Shown here: in pieces, positions 22,125 through 30,714 of the stretch
How the letters are laid out: each line of letters starts with the position of its first letter
How positions within the stretch are numbered: the stretch's first letter is position 1
DNA from: CAZMXI01 sp964570205
Lineage (GTDB): Bacteria; Planctomycetota; Phycisphaerae; Tepidisphaerales; Tepidisphaeraceae
Direction of reading: 5' to 3'
Assembly (NCBI GenBank): GCA_964570205.1
Contig: CAZMXI010000037.1
Span: forward strand, 1-31,929
Length of the DNA stretch: 31,929 nucleotides
The notes under the pieces: generated by a model
Seen by the model: the letters and a program-made list of their open reading frames with translations, nothing else
Databases searched by the model: none
Told to the model about the DNA's origin: nothing
Translations under genes and position numbers: made by a program

Positions 22125-25100
22125 CTACTCCAACGGCATGAGCATGATTCGCGGGTCTTTCTCGTAAGGGGTAACGTTGCTGCGATCGATGAGCAGGCCG
22201 GCCTTGCGATTCACCACCAGCCGCGGGCCGATCTCCGGATCAAGCCGCCAACCCTGGACGGCGGTGTAAGCGACAAAGCTGTCCGATCGGACCGTAATCA
22301 TGTTGCTGATGCGGTTGAACAGGAGGAACTGTTCCTCAAAGTCGTTCCGTACACCGTCGGTGGCGCCAGCGCCGGGCGGCGAGAAGTCGCCATCCTGATC
22401 GTCCGGCTCGCCCGTGGCAGTCTGCATGGCCTTGACAGCATTCTGAAACTGAACCACGCGATGCAGGTCAAAAACGGTGCGGAACGGCCCTTTGGCCTCA
22501 CGATCGGCCACGATCGCCTTGGCCAGCTCGGAATTGGCTCTGGCATCCGGCAGCATCGGCAGCGTTGCCAGCACGGGCCACGGCGCCGTGTTGATGTTGA
22601 CCAGACCCTCCACCCCCGCCACCGAATCCCATATCTGGTTGTTGACCGCCATCATGTTGGTGTATGGCGCACTGTGCGCAGGAACGGCCGCCGAAAAGCG
22701 AACGGGATCGATGTTCGGAAGGTAATCATCCTGGGGCGCGAGCACCGTCACATAATCCAGCAGGTCCTTCGCCCATTCGTACCGTGACAACATGGCGACA
22801 TTGGCATCGGTCGACCAGAACCGGCCAACGTTCTCGCGGGAATTGCCGGTGTCGTCACAATCGTCGGCGAATGCCACATCCATCGTCACGCTGTTGAGCT
22901 CGACCATCGGCGCAAACTCATCCTTGCCAATGGGCCTGTTTCGGTCGGCCAGCGTGCGGATTCGATAGGCGCCGATGTAGGGCACCGCCAGCACATCGCC
23001 GTTTCGGGCAAAGCCACCGAATGGATAGCCCAGCTTCCCGTTGGCGCTGACCGGGCCGGGCATACCGGTGCCGCTGATCTGTATAGGGGCAAACGGATTG
23101 GTAAAAGTGGACTTGCTGTCAGCCCTGCCCAGGTCGCCGCCTATCTTGGACTGGGTATAGGCTTGTGGATTCGCCGGGTCGGGGGCCAGTTCATCCCAAT
23201 CGAAGGCCCTCGTGCCGTCGCGGTTGTTGATATGCCGGGGCGACCCCTGACCGCCGGAATTCGCCCAGTCGTAGGCGCCACCATAGACGAATTCCCAGGC
23301 ATCGCCGGAACTGCGATCGTTCTCGCGGACATAGTTGTACGCGATGGGCGGAGAAGCGCTGAGCCGAAGGCCGGTCAGATCGTGCTGATCAACAGGCGCC
23401 AGGTCGTCGATTCTCGCCTCATCGAAGGAATCGTAGGGCAGGTTGCGCGTCTGGAGCGCCCCATCGGCCCGCCGCGGCCGCATCAGGACAAACTCCCGGT
23501 CCAGCACCTTGTGCAGGTCGCGCACGTAGACCAGGCGATTCCTGTCCACATCCTTGACCGCATCCGGCAGCCCGGTTGCGGCGTATGCGTTAGGCTGATC
23601 CGCGTTATTGCCGGGCTGGCCGGCGCCGGGCCTGCTGCCCGTGCGATAGTTGGTCAGGACGCGATACTCACGCGCGGGAATGACCACCTGCGGCAGGAGC
23701 AGGAAGGGGTCGGGCTTGGCGAAAGTGATGCGATCGGCGTTCGGCCGGCTGGTCCGGCGGTCCAGCAAGCCAATCCGCCAGTTGGTCAACACCAGGTCGG
23801 TGTCGTGCGGATTATGCAGCTCGATGGCAACCAAGCCAGCGGGATTCCTGCGGCCGTCAATGTTGCTGATCGTGTCGGTATAGGCATAGACCTGGGTAAT
23901 GAACGGCTGGCGTTCCAGACCGTAGGCAGTCACCTCCAGAAAAGGCGTGCTGCCGCGATATATCTGGAACGTGCGGCTCGTGAGATCCTGATCGGCATCG
24001 CGGAGGTCGATCGTGTTGATCGCCGCCAGCGCGGCGCGGATCTGGAGCTGCTCGTACGCCGTCATCCGCACCGCTCGCCTTGCCTGAAGGTCGCGCAGGG
24101 CCGGTCGGAACATGCGCTGGGGGTAATCCTGCCGCCTGTCGTTGAGCGCCGGGCTGTGCGGCCCGAACGGCGTTTCATTCGGGTTCTGCTCATCGCACAT
24201 CACCTGCCAGTAAGCGCGGAACAGCTCGCGGAAGGTCGCGGTGTTCAAGGATGCCTTGAGCGGGTAGAGCGAGTGCGGCTGATATTCCCAGGCATCCGGG
24301 CTCTGCAGCGGCGCCCGACCGCTGTTGGGCCTGATGCAGATGAACTGCCACTGGAAAATGCCGCCGCCCACCTGCACAGGGTGGCTCACGATCTCGCCGA
24401 CCTCGTAGCTGGCTTTGCTGTCCCAGATGCCGCGGTAGTTGTTGCCGTCGGCCTGCAGATTCGTCCACGGCAGCATGTCCAGCGTGGGAAGCAGGAACGA
24501 CGAACCCTTGCCGAAGCGGTCGGCCGGCAAGCGAGGAGAAATGGCGTTGGACACGGGGTTGCCCGTCACGATCAGCGGCCGGCGCGAGTACGGGCCATCG
24601 ACGCGGTATTCGTTCGTGCTGACGTACTCAAAGTTCCGCGCCCACGCAACCAGGCCCTGCGGGTCAGCGCGATATCGGCGCGGCGAAGAAGCAGGCAGAA
24701 GCGTGATCGGAATCAGGTTTTCGACAATCGAATTGCCGGCGCTCGCCCCGGGCGCCACGAAACCGGCGGCCAGCGGGATCATGTCCGTCAGCGGCAGACG
24801 CCGGAAGTGGACCAACGCATTGCCATTCAGGAGATTGATGCCCGGCGCATCCGGCCGAGCGCCAAGCTGGTGCCAGAGCGCATCAAGCTCATCCAGGAAC
24901 TCGAAGTCGTTTCGCTCCCGTCCATCGTCGCTGACCGGCTTCTTGTAGTAAATCGACTGGCTCGCGGCGGCGTTCTGAAGGCGCGACATATCGTCATACA
25001 GGCCGCTGCGATACGCATCGAGCAGCCCGAGTTGTCTCTCCGTTTCGGCCCTGCGGTTGCTTTCTTTTGTCGCCCCCATGAGCTTGCCGAGGTCGATGCC

Positions 25101-25862
25101 GGTCGGGAGGTACTCGCGGGCATAATTCGGAGCGCCGCGCACGCTGGCCTTGCTGGCCGCGACCGTGACATTGACCGCGCTGTTGTTGTCGATGATGCGC
25201 ACCGCGGCAAAGTAATACACCCCGCCCACGGGCCCGCCCGGGAGCTGCACATAGCCGGCATCGGCAATGCCGTCGCCGTCGGTGTCGGCGGCGACAAACG
25301 CATCCGCGCTATCAGACTGGCCATCGCCATTGGCGTCCAGGAAGAACGCCGGATATATCACGCCGTTGACTTCCACCTCCGTGGGAATCACGCTGCGAGT
25401 GGTGTAGGTCCGGGGCGCGTTTTCGAAAACGCTCAACGGATCGACAAACACCGCCCCGGGCATCAGTCCGGCGCTGATCCGCCGCCATCGCGGCATCGGT
25501 CCGCCTAGGCTGGGCACCCGCTCTGCCAGCCACATATCTTTCGCATGGGTATCGGCGTTTGCGTTGGCATCGGCATCCGGGCTGTCCAGGTGCTCATAGA
25601 CATTGCCGACGGCCGGCCGAAATTGCCCGCCGGCGAACAGGTCATACATGACCGTCGCTTTGACCATGTCCAGCACGCCGCGGTGCATCATCTCAGCGCG
25701 GGTGTTGTCCACGTTCTGAGCCGAGCTGCCGCGGTCGAACCGCGTGGTGGCGATCCAGGCCGTACCCATCAGCGCCAGCAGCACCAGAAGGGCCACGACC
25801 ATGATCATGACCGATCCGCGGCGGGAGACTGTTCGGGTGCTGTGCATCGATTGCCTCATCAT
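22125..25862 (-). CDS. Giant GspK-like minor pseudopilin / secretion tip protein
   Basis: A 1245-aa protein, about four times the usual GspK (around 330 aa). The N-terminus is GspK/PilX-like: RRGSVMIMVVALLVLLALMG (14-33) forms the single membrane helix. Residues 176-202 contain two calcium-loop motifs, DANGDGQSDSAD and DTDGDGIADAG, like thrombospondin-type or dockerin loops. The C-terminus (1085-1134) has the helix-hairpin-helix of GspK: VNINTAPWPVLATLP, ANSELAKAIVADREAKGPF, then TVFDLHRV; a final beta stretch carries SDSFVAYTAVQGWR. The 800 residues between are unrecognised, polar and beta-rich, with many Pro/Asp. GspK caps the pseudopilus tip in type II secretion. It is the last gene of the operon. 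The start may also be ATG 25859 or 25847; all have possible ribosome sites. Confidence 0.85.
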   Translation of the reverse strand: MMRQSMHSTRTVSRRGSVMIMVVALLVLLALMGTAWIATTRFDRGSSAQNVDNTRAEMMHRGVLDMVKATVMYDLFAGGQFRPAVGNVYEHLDSPDADANANADTHAKDMWLAERVPSLGGPMPRWRRISAGLMPGAVFVDPLSVFENAPRTYTTRSVIPTEVEVNGVIYPAFFLDANGDGQSDSADAFVAADTDGDGIADAGYVQLPGGPVGGVYYFAAVRIIDNNSAVNVTVAASKASVRGAPNYAREYLPTGIDLGKLMGATKESNRRAETERQLGLLDAYRSGLYDDMSRLQNAAASQSIYYKKPVSDDGRERNDFEFLDELDALWHQLGARPDAPGINLLNGNALVHFRRLPLTDMIPLAAGFVAPGASAGNSIVENLIPITLLPASSPRRYRADPQGLVAWARNFEYVSTNEYRVDGPYSRRPLIVTGNPVSNAISPRLPADRFGKGSSFLLPTLDMLPWTNLQADGNNYRGIWDSKASYEVGEIVSHPVQVGGGIFQWQFICIRPNSGRAPLQSPDAWEYQPHSLYPLKASLNTATFRELFRAYWQVMCDEQNPNETPFGPHSPALNDRRQDYPQRMFRPALRDLQARRAVRMTAYEQLQIRAALAAINTIDLRDADQDLTSRTFQIYRGSTPFLEVTAYGLERQPFITQVYAYTDTISNIDGRRNPAGLVAIELHNPHDTDLVLTNWRIGLLDRRTSRPNADRITFAKPDPFLLLPQVVIPAREYRVLTNYRTGSRPGAGQPGNNADQPNAYAATGLPDAVKDVDRNRLVYVRDLHKVLDREFVLMRPRRADGALQTRNLPYDSFDEARIDDLAPVDQHDLTGLRLSASPPIAYNYVRENDRSSGDAWEFVYGGAYDWANSGGQGSPRHINNRDGTRAFDWDELAPDPANPQAYTQSKIGGDLGRADSKSTFTNPFAPIQISGTGMPGPVSANGKLGYPFGGFARNGDVLAVPYIGAYRIRTLADRNRPIGKDEFAPMVELNSVTMDVAFADDCDDTGNSRENVGRFWSTDANVAMLSRYEWAKDLLDYVTVLAPQDDYLPNIDPVRFSAAVPAHSAPYTNMMAVNNQIWDSVAGVEGLVNINTAPWPVLATLPMLPDARANSELAKAIVADREAKGPFRTVFDLHRVVQFQNAVKAMQTATGEPDDQDGDFSPPGAGATDGVRNDFEEQFLLFNRISNMITVRSDSFVAYTAVQGWRLDPEIGPRLVVNRKAGLLIDRSNVTPYEKDPRIMLMPLE

Positions 25863-25904
25863 TGCGTCACCGCAGTATGGTTCGCCGCGTCCACCGGGGC
25901 GAGG

Positions 25905-27122
25905 CTACTGCGCCATCAGGACATACTGGCACCATTGCCCATCCTGCATGCGTCCGCTGGGATCTTCGAGCATCAACGACACCCGGACCATCGCCGGCGA
26001 GGTGTTCAGCCAGAGGCAGGTGTAGTTGCCGTTCATATAGTCCGCCACCTCGTGGGCATCCGGCGCGATGTCGTTCAGGAACGCGCCGACCGGCATGACC
26101 TCGGCCACACTGGGATCCACCTCATTCTGGGTGATAATCCCATCGCCGTTGGCGTCGCGGGGCAGTCCGTACCATCGCGTGCCGCGCGTCACGACATTGC
26201 CCGGCTCGACCCGCACGATGTAATCGACAACGCCGTCCGGGCCAACCTCCGTCGGCGCGCCGTTGGCGTCCTGTTTACAGAAATCACCGGCGAATTCGAT
26301 GATGCTCTCACGGCAATGGGTCAGAAACTGCGGGGCGGCCAGCGCCATGTCGATGCTGTTCAGCCCAGCGTTGGCGTCTTTTCGCACCGTCGGTTTGGCC
26401 GCAAAACGATACACCAGAGCCTGGTGCCAGTTGCTCTGGCCCGAGGTGTACGCCCGCAGGATCTCGGCGCGGAACTGGTCCAGCGTCATCCCCACAATGT
26501 CATATCGGCTGTTCTGCATGAGCCACACGCCCTGCCGGTCCCGGCACGCGGCGTTCCACCCCAGCGGCGTGGGCCAGCCCTGGAAGGGCGCATATATCCC
26601 CTGACGGGGGTCCAGCAGAATGGGGTCTTTGAGCAGCACCTGCATCCGGCCGAACGTGTTCAGCAACCGGTCGCGGGCGCCCTGCGGGCCCGGCACGCTG
26701 TTGCCGTCGGGGATGCGCTTATAGGCGTCGTCCAATTCGGCCAGATGGCCGTACCATATCCAGCTTTCCAGCGACGCCGTGCCGCTGGCAAAGGAACCAT
26801 CGTCGGCGGTGTAGCGATGGAAGACGCCGCGTGCCGGAAACGCCATGAAGTCGCGGCGAATCCGCCGGGAGGGGTCCTTCGGATCGCGATGGGTCTCGCT
26901 GCGGATGTACATCAGAGGCGCGTTCTTCACCAGGTGGCGGAAATCATCCTCCATGATTGTGCGGGCCGACCGGGCGTCGCGGCTTTTCTCCAGAACTGTC
27001 TGCCCAAGGCCGACGGTGTCGCTGGCCATACGGAAGATCGCGTTAATGCCCAGCAACAGCAGCACCACCATCGCGACGGCGATCATCAGCTCGATCAGAG
27101 TAAATGCTTTGCGTGATCTCAT
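25905..27122 (-). CDS. GspJ-like minor pseudopilin with EF-hand-like loop
   Basis: A 405-aa prepilin with SRKA|FTLIELMIAVAMVVLLL: prepilin peptidase would cut after Ala6, leaving Phe1 and Glu5. At about twice the usual GspJ length, it contains a textbook EF-hand loop, DANGDGIITQNE (323-334), and a C-terminal VRVSLMLEDPSG with QWCQYVLMAQ, similar to the usual GspJ ending. Minor pseudopilins GspH/I/J/K form the pseudopilus tip complex in the periplasm. Start ATG 27122 is chosen because the upstream gene's stop (TGAGGCGG) supplies its Shine-Dalgarno; the frame extends 8 codons further up but would overlap that gene. The stop is 42 nt before the giant GspK start. Confidence 0.86.
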   Translation of the reverse strand: MRSRKAFTLIELMIAVAMVVLLLLGINAIFRMASDTVGLGQTVLEKSRDARSARTIMEDDFRHLVKNAPLMYIRSETHRDPKDPSRRIRRDFMAFPARGVFHRYTADDGSFASGTASLESWIWYGHLAELDDAYKRIPDGNSVPGPQGARDRLLNTFGRMQVLLKDPILLDPRQGIYAPFQGWPTPLGWNAACRDRQGVWLMQNSRYDIVGMTLDQFRAEILRAYTSGQSNWHQALVYRFAAKPTVRKDANAGLNSIDMALAAPQFLTHCRESIIEFAGDFCKQDANGAPTEVGPDGVVDYIVRVEPGNVVTRGTRWYGLPRDANGDGIITQNEVDPSVAEVMPVGAFLNDIAPDAHEVADYMNGNYTCLWLNTSPAMVRVSLMLEDPSGRMQDGQWCQYVLMAQ

Positions 27123-27129
27123 CGCCGCC

Positions 27130-27981
27130 TCATTTGACCATGACAAACGTGCTGTAGACGCCGATGTCCATCACCAGCCCGGTGCGAGGGCCTCCGACAG
27201 CCGGGTCGGCATAGCCCCGGCCCAGGACCCAGAACGCCGGGGTCTTCAGTATCCCATCAATCGCATCCTTCTCCATCTGCGCCGGCTGGCCGTTCGGCAT
27301 TAGTTCAACTCCATTGCCCGGCATGAGCTGCCAGAGGTTGTTCTGGCCAGGCACGGAGTTCCCGATGCGGAAAATCCTGCCCGATTCGCGGTGGATCAGA
27401 TAAGCCCCATCAGCGACGCGCTGCTCGGGGTCTTCGATGCGGGCCAGATAGCGGGTTGGCAGATAGGGATCGGGCTGGATCGCCGTGACTTCCACGAAAG
27501 CCGGCGCGAGCGTGGCGGGCTGGCTGCCGTTGCCGATCGGCAGCACATCCCGCATCGAGAAGAACTGGTAGTTCCTCGCCTGAGCACACAGGACAATCAC
27601 CTGGATGTAGTTCCAGTTGGCGTCGCGGCGGTAGAACGCCACCCACGCGAAACGCGGGTCTTCCGGAACGATCATACTGCGCTGAACCAGGTGCCAGGGG
27701 ACCAGGTCGAACCGGCCGTTGGTGGGGCGCAGGTTCGTAAACAACTGCCCGCGGTATTCCTGAACGACCGGTATCTGCGCGATGTACTTGGCGGCGGCCG
27801 GGCCAACGCTGCTGGCGGCGGTCTCCTGGATGGTGACTTCCGTCTGCTGGATCGCGACCGGAAAGATGCCGGCCAGCATGATGAAGCCGATGCCCAGGAT
27901 GATCACCGCGAACATCACCTCGGTGAAGGTGAAGCCACGGCGGCGACCCGGCGGGCACAGGTTTGTAAGTCGCTGAACCAT
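27130..27981 (-). CDS. GspI/PilV-like minor pseudopilin
   Basis: A 283-aa prepilin. The leader MVQRLTNLCPPGRRRG is cut before FTFTEVMFAVIILGIGFIML, giving Phe1 and Glu5; LGIGF in the helix is characteristic of the GspI/PilV type. The globular part has no further motif beyond a polar region that reads YLARIEDPEQRVADGAYLIH. Start ATG 27981 overlaps the preceding gene's stop region (GTGAGTGAGATG); AAGGTGA is its ribosome site, and the GTG at 27990 is part of that site rather than the start. It is translationally coupled on both sides. Confidence 0.85.
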   Translation of the reverse strand: MVQRLTNLCPPGRRRGFTFTEVMFAVIILGIGFIMLAGIFPVAIQQTEVTIQETAASSVGPAAAKYIAQIPVVQEYRGQLFTNLRPTNGRFDLVPWHLVQRSMIVPEDPRFAWVAFYRRDANWNYIQVIVLCAQARNYQFFSMRDVLPIGNGSQPATLAPAFVEVTAIQPDPYLPTRYLARIEDPEQRVADGAYLIHRESGRIFRIGNSVPGQNNLWQLMPGNGVELMPNGQPAQMEKDAIDGILKTPAFWVLGRGYADPAVGGPRTGLVMDIGVYSTFVMVK

Positions 27982-27982
27982 C

Positions 27983-28813
27983 TCACTCACCTTTGATCAA
28001 CGCGCCGCTGTACCGATTGACCAGCAGCGGGACCGAGTTGGAGTCAATCCACTGTTCTTCCTTCTTCTCCGCGCTCCAGTTGCCTGACACCACTTGAAAA
28101 TCCCCCGCGTTCTCGTTGCTCTTGAACGGCTCGTTCAGGAACACCGCCAGGCCGAACTGGGATCGGAGGCGATCGCGCAGATTGGTCGGGAACACATCGT
28201 TGTTGAGCATCTGGCCGGCGAACAGCAGTCGAGCCATCGCGGTGGTGTCGGCCGGATCGCCCGTGCGATTGGCCACCCGGAAGCCGTAGCGCAACGGAGC
28301 CAGTTCGCCGCGGGTGTTGAACAGGACCACCCCGCCGTAAAGCACATCGGTCGGCCGGTTTTCGCCCTGAACGCGGCTGTTGAACCCCAGATATCGGTCA
28401 TCGCCGGTGGGCACATTGCTGCTGTCAATTGCCTGGCAGGACACCCCCACCGGCAGCGCCACGTAATCGCGGTCCAGCAGGTCGAGGTAGACGTCGATTT
28501 CCGGATCGTCGCCCGGCTGCGGCTCCGTGCCGTAAACACTGGCGATATTCACCCGGTCGGTCTTCGGGTCGACAAAGAACATGATTCCCGCCGGGCGCTG
28601 CAGCCCCATCGCGTCGGTGCGGACCGCGCCCAGCAGCGCGCCAATCTGGTTTCGCGCGGCGTCAAGGCTGCGCGCGCCGGACAGGGCGTTGAACAGCGGC
28701 ATCGCCATCGCCAGAGCAAGGACGATAATGCCCGCGACCACCAGCATCTCGATCAGGGTAAAGCCCCTGCGTACCGGCCTGGTCTGCGTCGTGTTGTGCG
28801 TCCGATCCCGCAT
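27983..28813 (-). CDS. GspH-like pseudopilin
   Basis: A 276-aa prepilin. The leader ends RPVRRG (to Gly17), then FTLIEMLVVAGIIVLALAMA with Glu at +5. The region LDAARNQIGALLGAVRTDAM (near 46-65) matches the typical GspH stretch after the pilin helix, and PAGIMFFVDPKTDRVNIASV follows as the beta-domain start, which supports GspH rather than GspG. Start ATG 28813 has TAGGA from the upstream stop as ribosome site. The frame is open 60 codons further upstream, but that part overlaps the preceding pseudopilin gene and is a shadow. Confidence 0.85.
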   Translation of the reverse strand: MRDRTHNTTQTRPVRRGFTLIEMLVVAGIIVLALAMAMPLFNALSGARSLDAARNQIGALLGAVRTDAMGLQRPAGIMFFVDPKTDRVNIASVYGTEPQPGDDPEIDVYLDLLDRDYVALPVGVSCQAIDSSNVPTGDDRYLGFNSRVQGENRPTDVLYGGVVLFNTRGELAPLRYGFRVANRTGDPADTTAMARLLFAGQMLNNDVFPTNLRDRLRSQFGLAVFLNEPFKSNENAGDFQVVSGNWSAEKKEEQWIDSNSVPLLVNRYSGALIKGE

Positions 28814-28821
28814 ATCGATTC

Positions 28822-29388
28822 CTAGTTGTCGAAGGAATACAGGTTGTCGTCGCCCGTCTGAAAGTTGCCGTCCGGTCCCGCGGAAGCGAAAAACGCCCTC
28901 TGGTCCTTCGCCTGGATGATCGTCGGCGCGGCGCTGCCCACCCTTACACCGCGCAGGCCGGCGCGAGGCACATACACCACCGGATTGCTCCACCCATCCA
29001 AAGGAACCGGAACGGACGCCAGGGCCATCGCGCCGGGCAGGGTCATTGTCCGTTCCTGCGGGAGATTCTCCAACGCCCGCTTGTTCTCAGGCAGCCCCGC
29101 CAGCCGGGCAAACACGTCCCTCGTCCGCAGAACGGCCGGCTGGGTTCTCCAATCGACACCCTGGCCTGGGGCATCCACGGGATCCTGGGGCACACCCGCC
29201 ATCGCGTTGGTGTGCGCCCCCGCATCCAACATGGCCTTGCAGTTGGACAGCGTCTTCCTGGTATCCTGCTCACTGCCCTGGTCGGATACCCTGCCGAGCT
29301 GGATGATCACGATCGTCGCCAGCACGGCGATGATGCCGATCACCACCAGTATCTCGATGAGGGTCAATGCCTTACGTCCATTGCTCAC
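28822..29388 (-). CDS. GspG/H-like pseudopilin with SAGPD C-terminus (a)
   Basis: A 188-aa prepilin, MSNGRKA|LTLIEILVVIGIIAVLATI, in which Ala7 precedes the cut and Leu replaces the usual Phe at +1; Glu is at +5. The C-terminus, FFASAGPDGNFQTGDDNLY, is shared with three neighbouring pseudopilins and looks like an acidic calcium-type loop, comparable to the C-terminal calcium site of GspG. Start GTG 29388 was chosen for its GGAGGA ribosome site and normal short leader. ATG 29406, which overlaps the upstream stop as TAATG, is possible and adds six residues. Its exact role, major or minor subunit, is not clear. Confidence 0.8.
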   Translation of the reverse strand: MSNGRKALTLIEILVVIGIIAVLATIVIIQLGRVSDQGSEQDTRKTLSNCKAMLDAGAHTNAMAGVPQDPVDAPGQGVDWRTQPAVLRTRDVFARLAGLPENKRALENLPQERTMTLPGAMALASVPVPLDGWSNPVVYVPRAGLRGVRVGSAAPTIIQAKDQRAFFASAGPDGNFQTGDDNLYSFDN

Positions 29389-29405
29389 GGCTTCCTCCAC
29401 CGGCA

Positions 29406-29942
29406 TTATTCGCTCTGTCCAGCCTTCGGCGGCCGCCTGTTCTCCCAGTCGTAACTGTACAGATTGTCGGCAATCGTCCAGAACTGCCGGTCGGGCCCGG
29501 CCGATACAAAAAACGCCCGATCCTGCGGCGCCAGGCCGGGGTTGGCGGCACGCGGACCCATGAACACAATCGGCGTGCCCCAGGCATCCCGCAGCGTCGA
29601 ACGGTCATACCGCGAAACCGGCTGCCTGGCGAAAACATCCTCTCCGGCCGACGAAACCCATGCCCGCACGAACGTCCGGCTGTTGGTCAGGGCAGACTCC
29701 TGCAACATCGCTTCCGAATCGCCCGTTTGCCGCATCAGCGGCGGCACCTGCGCCAACTCCGGATGCTGACGCCAGTAAGCCACCACGTGCTGCTCCAAAG
29801 CCGCCAGAAGCTGCTGCGTCTCCTGTTCCGCCGAGCGGGCACGAACATATCGGGCCAGGATGGCCATCAGCCCCAGCACAATCACCAGAGCGGCGATCGT
29901 CGTCAGCAACTCCAGCAGCGTGAAACCTTGCCGGCCGGCCAT
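29406..29942 (-). CDS. GspG/H-like pseudopilin with SAGPD C-terminus (b)
   Basis: A 178-aa prepilin, MAGRQG|FTLLELLTTIAALVIVLGL, with Glu at +5. The helix continues ARYVRARSAEQETQQLLAAL, and the C-terminus has RAFFVSAGPDRQFWTIADN, the same signature as its neighbours with one Asp lost. Start ATG 29942 is chosen for its ideal 6-residue leader and because it follows the upstream stop. ATG 29990 and 30017 lie inside the previous gene and have poor ribosome sites. Sequence is diverged from the flanking copies apart from the pilin helix and the tail. Confidence 0.78.
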   Translation of the reverse strand: MAGRQGFTLLELLTTIAALVIVLGLMAILARYVRARSAEQETQQLLAALEQHVVAYWRQHPELAQVPPLMRQTGDSEAMLQESALTNSRTFVRAWVSSAGEDVFARQPVSRYDRSTLRDAWGTPIVFMGPRAANPGLAPQDRAFFVSAGPDRQFWTIADNLYSYDWENRRPPKAGQSE

Positions 29943-29970
29943 GGCCCCATTTCGCCGCCCGGCCGTCGGC

Positions 29971-30714
29971 TTATTCAACGTTGAACACATCGTCCTTTTC
30001 TTTGCCGTAAACCCCATCCGTGCCCGGCGAGGCCAGGATGAATGGACCGGAAAACTTCAGCGTTTCCTCCAGGTCTTTCGGCACCGTCGGGGCCTTATCG
30101 ATCTTGTTGTTTCGATTGTCGTCGCCCACCAGGCGCATGAGGATATCCTGCGGCACGTCGCCGTCAGTCGGGTTGTACATCCCGGTCGGATGCAGAAGTG
30201 GGCCGACGAGCGTGTTAACGTTGCTGTTTCGCTTGGGATAGTACTCGATGGGATGGCCCTCGTGATCCAGCAGTTGCCATCCCGACCCCGCTCGCTGCAC
30301 CTTGAACGTCTCGGCCGCCAGGTAAGCGGGATAAACCTTGCCGCCCTGCACGAGCCGGAAACCCGGGCCATCTTCGCCATCTTCCGCACGGCTGCCCGGG
30401 CCAATCAACCACCGCCCCAGCATCCAGGAGCCCTTGGCGTTCGGCGGAACCGCCGGATAGGTGTTGAAGTCGCTGCGATACTGTTCGAGCGCTGCCGAGA
30501 CGGCCTGAAGGTCGGACTTGGTGCGCGCCCGCCCCGCGGCCTTCTGTGCCCGGAAGACAACGGCCACGACCAGCGAGATCAGCAGCAGGATGATGCCCAC
30601 CACCACCAGCATCTCGATCAGCGTGAATCCCGAGCGGCGGAGGTTCGTCTGCTGAGGGCTGCGGTTACTCCTGCCAGACGCTGCCGAAACTGGTGATGTC
30701 ATCGTTGGTTCCAT
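29971..30714 (-). CDS. GspG-like pseudopilin (c)
   Basis: A 247-aa prepilin. The leader ends NLRRSG (to Gly29), then FTLIEMLVVVGIILLLISLV with Glu at +5. The next stretch, TKSDLQAVSAALEQYRSDFN then TYP, is the typical GspG region with LExYxxDxxxYP. An acidic loop, DDNRNNKIDKAP, and the end, FILASPGTDGVYGKEKDD, are a divergent version of the SAGPD tail. Start ATG 30714 or 30702; either overlaps the upstream gene by 38-50 nt, since no start codon is available after that stop. This and gene (d) are the best candidates for the major pseudopilin. Confidence 0.82.
   Translation of the reverse strand: MEPTMTSPVSAASGRSNRSPQQTNLRRSGFTLIEMLVVVGIILLLISLVVAVVFRAQKAAGRARTKSDLQAVSAALEQYRSDFNTYPAVPPNAKGSWMLGRWLIGPGSRAEDGEDGPGFRLVQGGKVYPAYLAAETFKVQRAGSGWQLLDHEGHPIEYYPKRNSNVNTLVGPLLHPTGMYNPTDGDVPQDILMRLVGDDNRNNKIDKAPTVPKDLEETLKFSGPFILASPGTDGVYGKEKDDVFNVE

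Noticed and set aside
27983..28993. N-terminal extension of the GspH-like protein
   Set aside because: The first 60 codons overlap the neighbouring pseudopilin gene, and ATG 28813 has a proper ribosome site and prepilin leader.
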